Assembly (NCBI RefSeq): GCF_037975245.1
Contig: NC_092576.1
Coordinates: 19,182,111 to 19,246,110 of the forward strand
Source of the DNA: Apostichopus japonicus
Lineage: Eukaryota; Echinodermata; Holothuroidea; Aspidochirotida; Stichopodidae
DNA: 64,000 nt
Direction of reading: 5' to 3'
Positions 49,001 to 59,275 of the stretch are shown here, piece by piece (position 1 is the stretch's first letter; the number at the start of each line of letters is the position of its first letter). Made by a program: the position numbers and the translations under genes. The notes beneath the pieces were generated by a model, which saw only the letters and a program-made list of their open reading frames with translations, made no database searches and was not told the origin of the DNA.

Positions 49001-52000
49001 TATTTTGATGAGAATGTACTGATATTGTGTAGTGCAATTTTCTTAACATCACAAACTATATCTATAACATTAAATAATGTTTAACTAGATAGGAATAATT
49101 TAAAAACAAGCCTTAGGCAAGGGTGAAGGCAGGTGCAAAGATACAAACTGATCTTACAGATAAAAGAACGAAAAATCATTATTAAAATATCTGACAATAA
49201 CGTATAGGTTCAAGTGATAAAGGTATTTCTAACAACCGAGTTCTCTACTGTAAGAAGGAAACAGCGCACATTACCCAACGTCAATGAAACAGACTGTGTT
49301 TCGTAGTTATTCATTGCGGCAAAGAAACGTTATCATAACAATAATCACGCTCGAATAAGAACTGTAGAAGTTACATACTCCTCACATCACCTACAGCAAT
49401 GAATCATGTTAATATGTCAATTTTACTGCATAACTATCAATTTTCCAAAGTTTTCTTTAAATGTCATTTCATATTTACCAGCGTTACAATCCCCTGATGC
49501 AATCATGACAGAATGTTTCTTACCTGTCTGACATAAGTTTGGTGAAAATAGTTCCACCCATTCAGGATTGCAACCTCCAGAGCAACTTCCTGTTACTTGG
49601 TTACAGTAACTTTCTGAACAATGACAATCATTTTCACAGTCTTCTCCAAAGTGTGGCCCCAGGCATTCTGTGAATCAAAATGTTCTACATGCATTCACTT
49701 TACTGTTAGATATTGTAATATCTTTGTATATGATGGCTAGATGTTATAACAATGATACAAAAGGGAAATCTATTCTATACTCAATTGCTAACTGATAAGG
49801 ATTAATTCTCTCCTTCTCTTCTCAAGTTAATATAAAATTATAGCCAGGTAACAAGTTCAACCACAAATTAAAAGATACAGACGGCATTCTGATGATTTTG
49901 AGGTTTCTAAAGTGGCATTTTAGCTCTGACCAAGCCTCCTGTGGATGTACAATTTAACCCTACAGCTTAAAGAAGACTACTATAAATTGATTTGATCACT
50001 GTGTAACTTGAAGGGAAATAAACACATTTCCATACTTTCACTATTCTTCTTAAGTAAAATGTCCCACACTCTGGTTGTGGTGATGATTTGTTTCCATAAT
50101 TTTAATTTCTAAGAAAAATATTAAGAGCAAAAAGGAATTGTTTTGAGAACAAAGTTATTTTTATGTTGAATTTCCATCTGAAGTATATTTATTCATACAA
50201 TTTCCAGTACAACCTCAAGCCATATTTTTACAATACACTTGTCCCATGTGAACTTCATAGCACGGAACACAATTTTGGTGTGGACATTCTCCCGTTATCT
50301 TATCGCAAGCAATATTCCCTATGCAGTGACACTTTTCAGTGCAAGTAGATCCATAAGAGCCATAAGTACAAACATCAGAAACTACAGGAATAAAAATATA
50401 TCATTTCAAAATGCCTTTGAAGTTTGAAGAATTGTTTTCAATGTTAATGTTAGTTGTGTAAATTATAATGGAGAAGAAACAATCTTTACAACATGCATCT
50501 CTACATAAACTCTCATATGCATATAGGTATTACATACTGTACATAAAAATACTTATTTCCTTTTAAAGCCCATTTATGTTAAATGTGCTTTGGCTCTTGT
50601 GTAAACTTGCAATGCAATGCGGTTTATTTACATTTTTATTTTTTTTAATCTTCCTTCATCTTCTTCGTAATATTTGTCTTCATATTTGTCCTTCAATTAT
50701 GGTGCTCTCTTACAAGCGATAAGATTAAACCTATAGAAACAAAATGATGGAACATGGAAAGTACAACCTTGACAACAGCCTTATATGTTCCATCATACGT
50801 AGTATTGTCAAATTAAGTAACTTGGAACAACATGAGTCCTGGAGATAAAAGGAAATGCATCACCTCCACCCCCTCCCTCATCGGACAATCTAACTAATAT
50901 ATGGTGAAACAACCATGTTTGATTTCCATAAGAGAGCAATAACGGTTTAGTGATGTGATGATAATTTATCTTTCCTCTGGGAAAACTGGCCAAAAGTTAT
51001 AAACCCTCCAGAATTGGCTGCATACATTTTTGTGTTGCATAGATTGTAAAAAAAGGGTAATATTTTTTTTTTATAAAATATAAAGATAACAGTTGACAAC
51101 TTAGTATTCATGCAACCTGACCAGTCTCAGCTGCCATTCAAAAGTGTATTTTTAATGTCATGCAGTTTACGCGATATGTAATATCCAAGTCAAAGAGTAA
51201 ACAAAATTTGACAGTGGTCACAAAAGAAGTCTAAATGTTTGATTTTGGTCACTACATTTTTACTTTCACCATATTGGGAAGACGGGCTTTAACCGATTTA
51301 TATTCAACAACACAGTATTTTTTGTAAGGTTTAGGATTTAAGATATAAGATCAGATACTTACTCCCTGCACATTTCATACAAACTGAGTCTCCTGTGGGT
51401 TATCACACTAAACATATTGGTCATTGACAGCTCTGTAGGAAGCTGTTTCTTGGGATCCTGCAACACATCCTCATTTTACAAAGTGTTTACCAATTTTGCT
51501 ATGTGAATGAAGCTGCAACTTACCGCGGTTGAGAAGGTTTGAGATCAGAGCAAGTCATTTCCTACTAATGATGTATCAAATGTCATGTTAGATCAATATC
51601 CATCAAGTAACACTACTAACCCTGACAATTAGTTCCTGTCCATCCACTACTACAGCCTGCTGGTGATCCTGTACACACTCCTGTATATCTGTCACACTGC
51701 CCATACTGACAGTGACAGGTCTGTAGGTAGCTGGCTCCATAGGTTCCTGAATCACATGCTGATGGCAAAGCAAACGAATTGCTTAGTTAAATGAAATTGA
51801 AACTTATGGGAATTTGTTTCCTCTATTAACTACTTTCATGTCATAGTTCAAAACACTTTTACTATCAATTTCCTACATAGCAGAGAAAACCACTCACACA
51901 CATACTTCCAACTCCCAGTATGTATTCCCCTTGTGAGATATTGTATCATACAAAGTATCTGCCTAGCCTAGCCTGGCGAAGCCTGTATTGAGAAGGGTGA

Positions 52001-55000
52001 ATGTTAGGTAGATGTTACAGCCCACGCTAAACTCCAACTGACCTGATTGCTTTTTCTTTAATTTATGCCCATACTTTCTTTTTGCATAAGTTAATATTTA
52101 TCAATTATTGTGATAACATAAACGGGTCATAGCCAAACCCTCCGAATGTGCGAGGGACGGAATGTGACACACATTTGAACAAGTGTTAGTTGAACTGTCA
52201 CAAACAAGATACATAAATTGATTCAATAAAAATGATGCATGTACAACAAAATTAAGAGATCAAAAGATGTAGAAAAATGTCTAATTGATAACTTCAGATA
52301 TTATGCGCCTTTGCAAAAGAAGGAAGCGTGATCTACCAAATCCATGTTATAAGAGATGAAGATAAAGCCACTAAATTTTTGAATCTTTGCATTTTAGCTA
52401 CAAATGGAAATCGCTCAACCTTTCAGGATTACATCCTATGAGGTCAGGAGGAGAGGCGGCGGTAGCTAGCGGTAGGTGGGCTGCTGCCTCTTCAGTACTT
52501 TAATATTCATCATTGAGTAACCATCAATATGTCTCTTAAAAAGTCCCATCTGACCAATTGGAATATCAAACATGCAACAGCTCAGTTAACATGATTGAAT
52601 CAAATCATTCAATGACAAAACAAAGTACCTAGTACCTCTACCATATTTGGGGAAATTCGGACCCTAGTTAGACACAGCTTAATGAAAGTTATCTTCAACA
52701 TTGCATGCGGCTACTTTAGTAGGCTCTACAGAAATTGATTATAATAATGTACAGTACTGGAGGAAAATCCTGTTGACAAAACAAGAAGGTAGTACAGTAT
52801 AAAGACCATACAAAAAATGTTACATTTCAGTCTATTTACAGCTACTTTTAATATGAAATTCAAAATCTTCAAACTTTTGAAAACTACATACCTGGAGTAA
52901 AGTTAAAAAGTTGATATTTTTTGGGAAGTATAAAATATCTTTTTTTATTTAATCTGCATTGCCACATGTTACCCATTGGCAGACGAAATATGAAATTTGA
53001 CAAATTCATTTGACATTAATGATCCAACCTTTGGTGCCTATCATTCTTTGGAAAAGGTTGTACAAAGTCTTCCTTAACTCTGAATATTTGGCAATTTGGA
53101 GTAAATATGATAATTTTGATCTCTCAAATTCAGAGAAACAAATCACACAAACAGATTTATGTAACACATTTAAGGCAAATGGGAGTTTTGAGCCAATCAT
53201 CAGTTGGTCTTGTGTAAGAAACCGCAAATAGTATGGCGCTAAATTTTGGGTGATGTCATTTTGACCTTCTGATAGAGGGACCATATCTCATCATCAGTGA
53301 ATGTCATCATTCTGATCGAGGTTTATCCAAATAAGAGAGGAAGTGTTGGGAACGGTTGCAGATAGGTCACAAGGTTCACACCAAGCTTTGCACTGTGTGA
53401 ATATTCCATATGCCAGACATTTTACTTGACATACATCTTATGGAGATCGAGTTGCATCTTTCTAATTGTGCATACATAAGAAACAGGCCTGGATCTTCCT
53501 TTGGTCATAGATGTCTATCTCATTTCTCCCAATAGGGCCCGTATTTTGACCTTCTGATGGAGGGACCATTTTTCATCATCAGTGAATTCATGTAGCCCTC
53601 ATGGAACAATTTGTTCAAGTTTCAGCAGAAGTCCGGGGTGGTGATCTGACAATCCCTTGCTAAAATGACATATGCACCTGGTGTTTGAAATTTCGTCCAA
53701 AATTTAGTACCAAAATTCCATCCCTCGCACCTAAATTCCACTCCTGGAAAAAATTACAATACTGACGACCCGTAAGTTTTTCTTCTCATTCTTTAATGTT
53801 TGTTTTAGATGTTATAGTTTGGTGATTCTTTGGGGAGTTTCACATATATAACAGTATTTTTTCCATCTGAAAGCTATATTCTTGTGTCTTAAAATGCATT
53901 ACGGAAATTTCTCATTTTATTAAACATTTTCGGAACTTTCATTGTATTCTTAATATATGACTTAAAGAATGAACATGAATACAAAAAAGGACGATGATCA
54001 GTTTATTTTATCTAAATTAGACTATATTTTTGTGAATTTACATTGTAGCCTAATAAATAATAGGGTTGTAGTAATAGTTGTTGTTTGTACAAAGTCATTG
54101 AAAAGGAGATCGCTTTGCTAAATTTCACCTACTGAATAGCATGAATAGATAGAAAGAAGAGTGTAGACTTTTACAATAACACCATTACTACCTCTACACC
54201 CGCCCATCCCACACCATCACTATTTTACCCTTTTGGATTATGTCAATCAAAATGTAAATTCCAAAACCTACACATCACTAAATTAGTTCTATAAAGAAGG
54301 AATGATAAAATCTTTACACAACATGATGGAATAGGAACAAATGTTGAAATATTAAAGTAAAGCTCTACCGGTAAGGCAGTCCAACCCCTTCCATCCTGTG
54401 TTACAGCTACATCCATATGGGTGGGCTAGGCAGAAGAGGTATCTACTGCAACTGTCAGCACCGCCACTGCTGGAACATCTTCTCTCACACGTGTCTGTAT
54501 ATCTGTTACCTCCACATTCTAACAGGAAAATATAAATTAATAACAATGCCGCCCTAGTAACGTTACAGGAATCACAAATTCAGTGCTGCTCCCAAAAGGG
54601 CATGCAACTTCACTAGCCAACTTAGACGCTGCAATTTTTTTTAGTCAGGTGCAAAACATTTCATTGCTTAAAAGCAAAAGAACAGAAACAACAAGCGCAA
54701 AAATGTATGGTTATAAGCATTTCTCAACTGTATTCAACAATGTCACATACTGAGGCTAGTAAAATTGACCTAGGTGTCATGACCAAGTGAGGAATTGATT
54801 TAAAAATAGCAAAACAGGGTGCATACACCATTTCATGTATTTCACTGATGATATCCATATGCGATGATCCAGAAAACCCTTTTATTCAGCCTAATCATAT
54901 GTTGACTATATATGACTAAATCCAATCGATATTCGGTGCAAATTACAATTCAATGAAACTTGATTGAATGAGTCATTCTGTTTTTTCTTGACACTTATCT

Positions 55001-55864
55001 CAGAATCATCAACAGGCCGCTGAACAACAAGAGTTTATGTTGAGGTTTTGCAATTGTGAGATTAAATTACGAACGTTATTGATATTGAAATAATACACCT
55101 AATAAGGTTCTGTCTGCAACATGTAGGATTTTCATAAACCATTCTTGATACTCTAGGTAAATTAAGACAACCTGAATGTATTCTGCAATTATTAAACCTA
55201 CAAGTATATGATCTGGATTAGCGATGGGGGGGGGGGGGTCCAAATCACTAGATAAACACCAACAACATGCAGTTGCTCACAAGGCTTTTACTGTCTCAAT
55301 TATGATTTCAAAGGGAAGTTTCTCAAATCACAAACATTGTTTCCAAGGGCAAACACTTGGATTTTTAAATTATTAAACACACTGGTGTACAAATACGGCC
55401 TAAAGCATCACCGTTTCAGAACTGCCTTTAATTTGCAGATAAGGTAGGTGATGGTTTGAAATTACCAACATCACACCTTTACATACAAGATACAAGGTCA
55501 AACGCTTTTGATACAGTAGACTTAAGCCATTACTTGGTTCCCTTTAGCATCATCATTTTTTTGCAATGAAATACGAAGTGGGTTACCAGTGAGCTTGAAT
55601 AAATGTTATTTACATTTCCGATTCCAAGTCACATTATGCAGACTCCCTCTCTGTCATGAAGATATACAGATATATATTTCTCATCAAATATATATATATT
55701 TCTCAGTAAAACATGAAGAAAATTGTTACCTTCTTCACAATTTGTTCCTTTGAACCCAGGGGCACAAATGCATTTTCCGCTGTTCTCATCATAAATGCCT
55801 CCGTTATAGCAGTTATCACATATACCATCACAAGCATCTGGGCCCCATCGATTAGCTGGACAAG
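35653..55864 (-). CDS. Receptor-type tyrosine phosphatase, EGF-Ig-FN3-TM with one degenerate PTP domain
   Basis: Seventeen exons join in phase into 923 codons including the stop: 55864-55730, 54518-54369, 51758-51621, 49667-49524, 48760-48467, 47389-47075, 43224-42895, 42377-42302, 42216-42149, 41485-41145, 40000-39904, 39500-39421, 38979-38845, 38551-38423, 38265-38138, 37766-37631, 35727-35653. Protein order: four EGF modules, an Ig-like domain, two FN3 domains, one TM helix, a cytoplasmic linker with Tyr motifs, then a single PTP domain ending in TAA. Extracellular exons are all phase 1-1, the usual shuffled-module pattern. The signal peptide exon was not found, so the start is open. It should be a plasma-membrane receptor. 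The PTP domain keeps KNRY and the HC-X5-R loop but lacks the WPD Asp and Q-loop Gln, so catalysis is probably very weak or absent. The EGF-Ig-FN3 ectodomain resembles that of Tie-type receptors, so orthology to a vertebrate phosphatase is unclear. Confidence 0.9.
36099..36132. repeat. Short (TA)n microsatellite
   Basis: About 34 bp of TA repeats with a CATATATATG end, in the last intron of the receptor phosphatase gene. Confidence 0.9.
39283..39356 (+). mobile_element. tRNA-like sequence (pseudo-tRNA or SINE head) in an intron
   Basis: Plus strand has an A box (TAGCTCAGCTGGGTAGTG), a 5-bp anticodon stem (CAGGA/TCCTG) closing a 7-nt loop, and a weak B box (AGTTTGACTACC). The base before the anticodon is A where tRNAs have T, and the acceptor stem does not pair. 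It is therefore a derived copy lying antisense in an intron of the phosphatase gene. Confidence 0.5.
41145..42377 (-). CDS. Receptor phosphatase: TM helix and cytoplasmic linker exons
   Basis: Exon 42377-42302 encodes the single TM helix ([20 protein letters not shown]). It is followed in exon 42216-42149 by a stop-transfer [12 protein letters not shown]. Exon 41485-41145 encodes a 113-residue acidic linker with Tyr motifs YEYV, GYEIP and VYQNN. YQNN matches the pYxN consensus for Grb2-type SH2 domains. It ends [12 protein letters not shown], the usual lead-in to a PTP domain. The linker is the likely site of regulation by phosphorylation; that is inferred from motif alone. Confidence 0.85.
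42402..42548. repeat. Minisatellite, ~48-bp unit, 3 copies
   Basis: Three copies contain 'gtttcctttgattgttagta' and 'ggatgtatat'-type blocks. It lies in the intron just upstream of the TM exon of the receptor phosphatase. Confidence 0.8.
42895..47389 (-). CDS. Receptor phosphatase: two fibronectin type III domain exons
   Basis: Exon 47389-47075 (105 residues) and exon 43224-42895 (110 residues), both phase 1-1, each hold one complete FN3 domain. Marks in the first: [26 protein letters not shown], and [20 protein letters not shown]. Marks in the second: [25 protein letters not shown], and [20 protein letters not shown]. The two are clearly related, including the unusual W-S-x-W-D insertion and the VAxVREGxxGEGP end, so they arose by module duplication. 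No free catalytic or ligand residues can be assigned. Confidence 0.92.
43300..44081 (-). CDS. Possible extra FN3 domain split over small exons
   Basis: Between the two firm FN3 exons the minus strand holds FN3-like pieces. About 44081-43999, after a GACAAG acceptor-like site, reads [20 protein letters not shown] followed by KISWK and a GTGCAC donor. About 43504-43300, after GAGCAG, continues in phase with a long open frame ending in a Y-HVIVV strand typical of FN3. A further short open piece (44393-44329) would feed it in phase 1. No good phase-1 donor for the last piece was found, so this may be an alternative or decaying module. Confidence 0.3.
48467..48760 (-). CDS. Receptor phosphatase: Ig-like domain exon
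   Basis: A 294-bp phase 1-1 exon of about 98 residues. The B-strand Cys is in [10 protein letters not shown] and the F-strand Cys in [12 protein letters not shown], about 70 residues apart, with strands NITIDVF at the end. The usual Trp of the C strand is not visible, which is common in divergent Ig-like modules. The start of this exon and the preceding intron are duplicated in tandem (see repeat at 48739-48847). Confidence 0.75.
48739..48847. repeat. 55-bp tandem duplication carrying a splice acceptor
   Basis: Two copies of 'tataggcggcatctattaga' plus 'aaggaaagaa'/'acactca' flanks. The copy at 48739-48793 contains the true Ig-exon acceptor (first exon base 48760). The second carries an equivalent AAG acceptor (first exon base would be 48814). 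Using the second would add about 17 codons and then an in-frame TAA before the real exon. Confidence 0.8.
49524..55864 (-). CDS. Receptor phosphatase: EGF-like module exons
   Basis: Four separate exons, each starting with two bases that complete a codon carrying G and ending with one base (phase 1-1). 55864-55730 has [17 protein letters not shown] and ends [15 protein letters not shown]. 54518-54369 starts [15 protein letters not shown] and ends [12 protein letters not shown]. 51758-51621 starts [17 protein letters not shown] and ends [12 protein letters not shown]. 49667-49524 starts [17 protein letters not shown] and ends [18 protein letters not shown]. The Cys spacing is that of the laminin/multiple-EGF type modules found in Tie and MEGF receptors. 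The phase-1 symmetry lets any one be skipped without a frameshift. Confidence 0.88.
50239..50381 (-). CDS. Additional EGF-like exon with uncertain 3' end
   Basis: After a TTCCTGTAG acceptor the minus strand reads an EGF module ([17 protein letters not shown], then [13 protein letters not shown]) in the phase expected from exon 51758-51621. Its 3' end does not fit: the donor-like GTGTAT leaves phase 0, and a later GTAAAAA would create a stop on joining exon 49667. Reading through gives a TGA a few codons on. It may be an alternative terminal exon giving a short soluble form, or a decaying module; exon 51758-51621 joins 49667-49524 perfectly if it is skipped. Confidence 0.5.
51365..51475 (-). 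pseudogene. Decayed EGF exon copy
   Basis: This minus-strand segment aligns by eye with the live EGF exon at 51758-51621. Compare 'cagcttcctacagagctgtc' here with 'cagctacctacagacctgtc' there, and the following 'agtgtgata' with 'agtgtgaca'. The equivalent frame is broken by a TAG (after ...NDQYV) and the Cys pattern is lost. It therefore looks like a dead tandem duplicate of the neighbouring module, left in the intron. Confidence 0.6.
53010..53284 (-). mobile_element. Fragment of a non-LTR retrotransposon-like reverse transcriptase C-terminus
   Basis: A minus-strand frame (92 codons) ends a pattern typical of LINE-type polyproteins downstream of the RT domain. A 'YYLRF...[10 protein letters not shown]' stretch resembles the usual F-R-x-x-N-H-x-L-x-I-E-x-G-R region. 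It is followed by a Cys-x-x-Cys-like VCVIC and [18 protein letters not shown], close to the usual H-F-L-x-x-C-P-x-Y-x-x-L-R. The His and one Cys of the motif are lost. It sits in an intron of the receptor phosphatase and is a short, dead remnant. Identification is by motif feel and is moderate only. Confidence 0.45.
53251..53605. repeat. 41-bp direct repeat pair
   Basis: 'ttttgaccttctgatagagg' continuing 'gaccatatctcatcatcagtg' at about 53257-53300 recurs with three changes at about 53556-53598. The left copy abuts the retrotransposon-like fragment, so the pair may mark parts of one degraded element. Confidence 0.7.
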
Positions 55865-57314
55865 CTGGTGTTATGAAGAGATCATGCAAATATGTAGATT
55901 ATGAGTATGAAGCTGGAATAATGATGACTTATGTTAGTATAGTAACATTAAATGAGCTGTACCTTCAGTATGTGTCGTCACTCATCAAATCCAAGGTTCA
56001 TTTCTGAAAAAAAACTTAACCAAGAATTTTAAAGAACTTCATTTCACATTTTGGATCACAATGTACCATGGTATATTCTCCTATAATACTTTACTGTAGC
56101 CGCTTGATTTTTTTTCAGGTGATCTCTGATCAAGTCTCAATGTGCCAGGCTGATGCAGGTATGATCTCTAACTTACCACAAAATCAAGTAGGCAAGACAC
56201 AATTAAAATTACAGCCGCTTATTAAATGTATTTTTAATACCCGGTGCGCCTTCACATTTTGATCATATCCTCTTTTAAAGAAGAACTAAACCCTGAGGTA
56301 TAGTAGAGAGAAGTCAATATTCTTACACACTCTGTGAAATAAACAGTCAAAACTTCCTTTCCCCGAAGTTCCAGGAATGTTTTAATGTTTGCTTGCACCT
56401 ACTGTGTTGGCGGCAATTATGTAACGAAGGCGCTTCAAAAATAACGTCAGCGAATCACACCGTAAGATAAACAATTCCCCTTTCTGCATATGAATTGTAC
56501 AAATGCACTCGGAGGGCGTTCGGAACTTGGAGCGAAATGCCGGAGTGCCAAGTATGGTTACGTGGGGCAGAAGCACCAGGCTAGCCCCTCCGTCGCAGAA
56601 CTGTTACTAGTGTTAGCAGTACTAGAATCATAGTAATTGCCAGTTTCTGCCACAGATGTGATATGTTTAGCTCTAGGTCTCGTTGTCTCAGTTCCTCTAC
56701 TGTGTATTCAGGCTAGATTTGATTGCAGCTAAGTCCAAATGCATCCATATTCTCTCTTTTGCAAATCTTTCCGAGCCCGGAAAGCGTTTGGGAAGTATAA
56801 TTTGACTACACATTGCCCTAGTTATCGTGAACGGCGCATATAGGAAATGTTTGGCTTAGATGGATTCAATGTAGTGGCTCGCTAACGTCATGAACCGGGC
56901 AGGAACTGTCGGAATTCAAACAAATGGCAAATGCCTTGGGTGACAATCAAATCGAACTTTAAGGTTGAGAGAAATGTTTCCAAGCATTCGCATTGCTTCT
57001 GTCGAAAAGATCGTACTGCAAAACAGTAATCTCTATGCAGAAAAGGCAAGGTTTTACTTCTCCTTTAAGTAATGCACAAGTTTCTCAAGCACGCTGTCTT
57101 AGCTCTCAAACTTGTTTTGAAATTTAAAAACTTGAGATAATCGCTTCTTGTTAGCTTGTGATGGTTATTTAACAGAAAACAACTATATTGAGGAAAGAAA
57201 ATTGATTTAGAAATACTATTGATAAAAGAAAGATCTATGTGATATTCATAAAAAATGTAACTTATACCAATTAGTCGATATAAAATCAGAAGTGATTTCT
57301 ATAACTGCAGCTAC

Positions 57315-57323
57315 ATATAAATA

Positions 57324-57392
<69 letters not shown>
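57315..57392. repeat. (TA)n microsatellite, left of a hairpin
   Basis: About 78 bp of TA repeats; with the TA tract at 57506-57593 it brackets a unique ~110-bp segment ending in a perfect hairpin. Confidence 0.95.
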
Positions 57393-57396
<4 letters not shown>

Positions 57397-57450
57397 TAGG
57401 TTGGCGTCTATCTTGGCGCAGAGTGCTCTATGTCCATTGGACAGAGCGGA

Positions 57451-57511
57451 ATATATGTTGATACTAGATGAGACTAGTGGAACACTAGTCTCATCTAGTA
57501 TCAACATATAT
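57451..57511. repeat. Perfect 29-bp inverted repeat with 3-nt loop
   Basis: The left arm 57451-57479 (atatatgttgatactagatg, then agactagtg) is exactly repeated in reverse complement at 57483-57511. The loop is 'gaa'. The outer ends merge into TA repeats, so the self-complementary length is larger in practice. A perfect arm of this length outside simple sequence is not expected by chance. Confidence 0.95.
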
Positions 57512-57535
57512 ATATATATATATATACATATATGT

Positions 57536-57593
<58 letters not shown>
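57506..57593. repeat. (TA)n microsatellite, right of the hairpin
   Basis: About 88 bp of TA repeats with ATACATATATGTAT interruptions. Confidence 0.93.
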
Positions 57594-57594
<1 letters not shown>

Positions 57595-58256
57595 GCGGGG
57601 GTTGTAGTTATGGGTAAATCGTCATTTAAATATCCATTATACTAATATCATTAATATTAAAAAAAAGATAGGAAGAACGCCATCAATTTTTGTGCTGTTT
57701 ACCTTACTGTAAATTTCCTCTTTTGCAGTGTTCTTCTTTTTCCTTTTTACTCTGCTCAGTGAACTTTCAAAAGCTGAACAAAACTACTGAGTCAAACATA
57801 CAACATTATTGATACTTAAGGCAGCCACAATAACGTTTCCTCAAACTGAATATTCAGTTTGAAAAGTGGATATTATCACCAGAGTAGACAAATACATTAC
57901 CACTATATAGTTTCTTTTCAATCGTACTTTGAAATAACGATAACATACCACGGCTTTATATAGCATTCCTATAACACATTCGAAGCGTAAGCATTCTCAC
58001 CAGGTGGCAGGTTTTACTAAGCGGAAGACATTATTCATTATGACTGGTAAGTTTGTAAATAAAAAAAGAGATAGTGAATAATTAGAGTTAGAGTTAACAT
58101 TATTATAAATTTGAACTCCTTTATGAATACAATATCGCAATACGTGTTCATAATAGCTGAAGAAACCAAGTGTACTTACATACGTACGATACATAATTCA
58201 TGCCACGTAATATTTCAATATGGTATATTACACACAATGGCGCACAAGATTACAAT

Positions 58257-58345
58257 GCCGATGAAATATGACAATGACAACGATCATGTCAATGACGTCT
58301 ACGATGACGATGACGGTGACAATGACGATGACGATGACTATAATG
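58257..58345. repeat. GAY-rich simple repeat
   Basis: Repeats of gatgac/aatgac on the plus strand. It would encode Asp/Asn-rich peptide, but no splice context supports coding. Confidence 0.75.
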
Positions 58346-58484
58346 AATATTTTAAAATGTAAATTGTAATGCACATGGATGGCTTGCAGACCACTCATAT
58401 CAAGCAGTAATGTCACACTTTATTGTACAAAGGAGGATGCTAACATTATTGCCTTTACTTGAATTGTTATGTGTTTGTATGTTG

Positions 58485-58660
58485 TATTAGGTATGGCTTA
58501 ACTTCAGTGTATTTGTATGTATAGTTTAACTAGTATATATGTATGTATGGTTTAACTACAGTGTATTTGTAGGTATGGCATTAATACAGTGTTCTAGTAT
58601 GTATGGCTTAACTACAGTGTATGTGTAGGTATGGCTTAACTACTGTGTAATTGTATTCGA
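58485..58660. repeat. Minisatellite, ~32-bp unit, ~5 copies
   Basis: Degenerate repeats of 'gtatggcttaactacagtgt' plus 'atttgtag'. It lies just left of the hAT-like element. Confidence 0.8.
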
Positions 58661-58726
58661 TAATTGTGAAACATATCGAGGTCATTAAAGAGCATGTCAC
58701 TTTACTTTCAACATTCAATATTTTAG

Positions 58727-59275
58727 CAGTGGCGTAGGAAGGTACTTTTGAGTTGGGGGGGGGGGGGGCTGAAGACTGATGGCCGGCCTGGGGGAGTGGT
58801 CTAAGGGGAGGGGGTGTCCCCTTCACCTTTGGAATTTTTTTGCATTTCCGGGTGGCCTCAGATGCAATTTGGTGCAATATAGCACACTTCAACACCCACT
58901 CCATTTTGTAAATAATTTTGCATTTTCACCTGGCCTTAGATGCAATTTGGTGCTCCAAATGAGATTTTTTTTTTTCCGCCAAAAAGTTCTAAGCACCAAG
59001 GGCAGTTAGTTACTTACTGATGATTATCCACAACCGCACAAACAAGTCATCACCATGTTGAGAATAAGATTGGAAAAAATCATGACAGATTATTTTAATT
59101 GTTGAGTGTTATATTAGACTCGATCACTCCCTGATATACAGGATATAAAAATGAAAAAGGGGTTTTCTGAATTGCCAAGCGGGGGTGGGGGCGGAATGAT
59201 ACTTCCGCCCACCCACCGATATTTTTCACTGGGGGCTGGCGCCCCCCCCCCAGCCTCCCGGTTCCTACGCCCTTG
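58727..59275. mobile_element. hAT-like non-autonomous DNA transposon (MITE-type), 549 bp
   Basis: Left end CAGTGGCGTAGGAA; the right end in reverse complement reads CAAGGGCGTAGGAA (12 of 14 identical). It is flanked on both sides by an exact 8-bp direct repeat, tattttag (58719-58726 and 59276-59283). Eight-base target duplications with CAG-starting inverted ends fit the hAT superfamily. The interior carries G-runs near each end and an internal duplicated block ('gatgcaatttggtgc' twice), and has no transposase frame. It is therefore non-autonomous. Confidence 0.82.
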
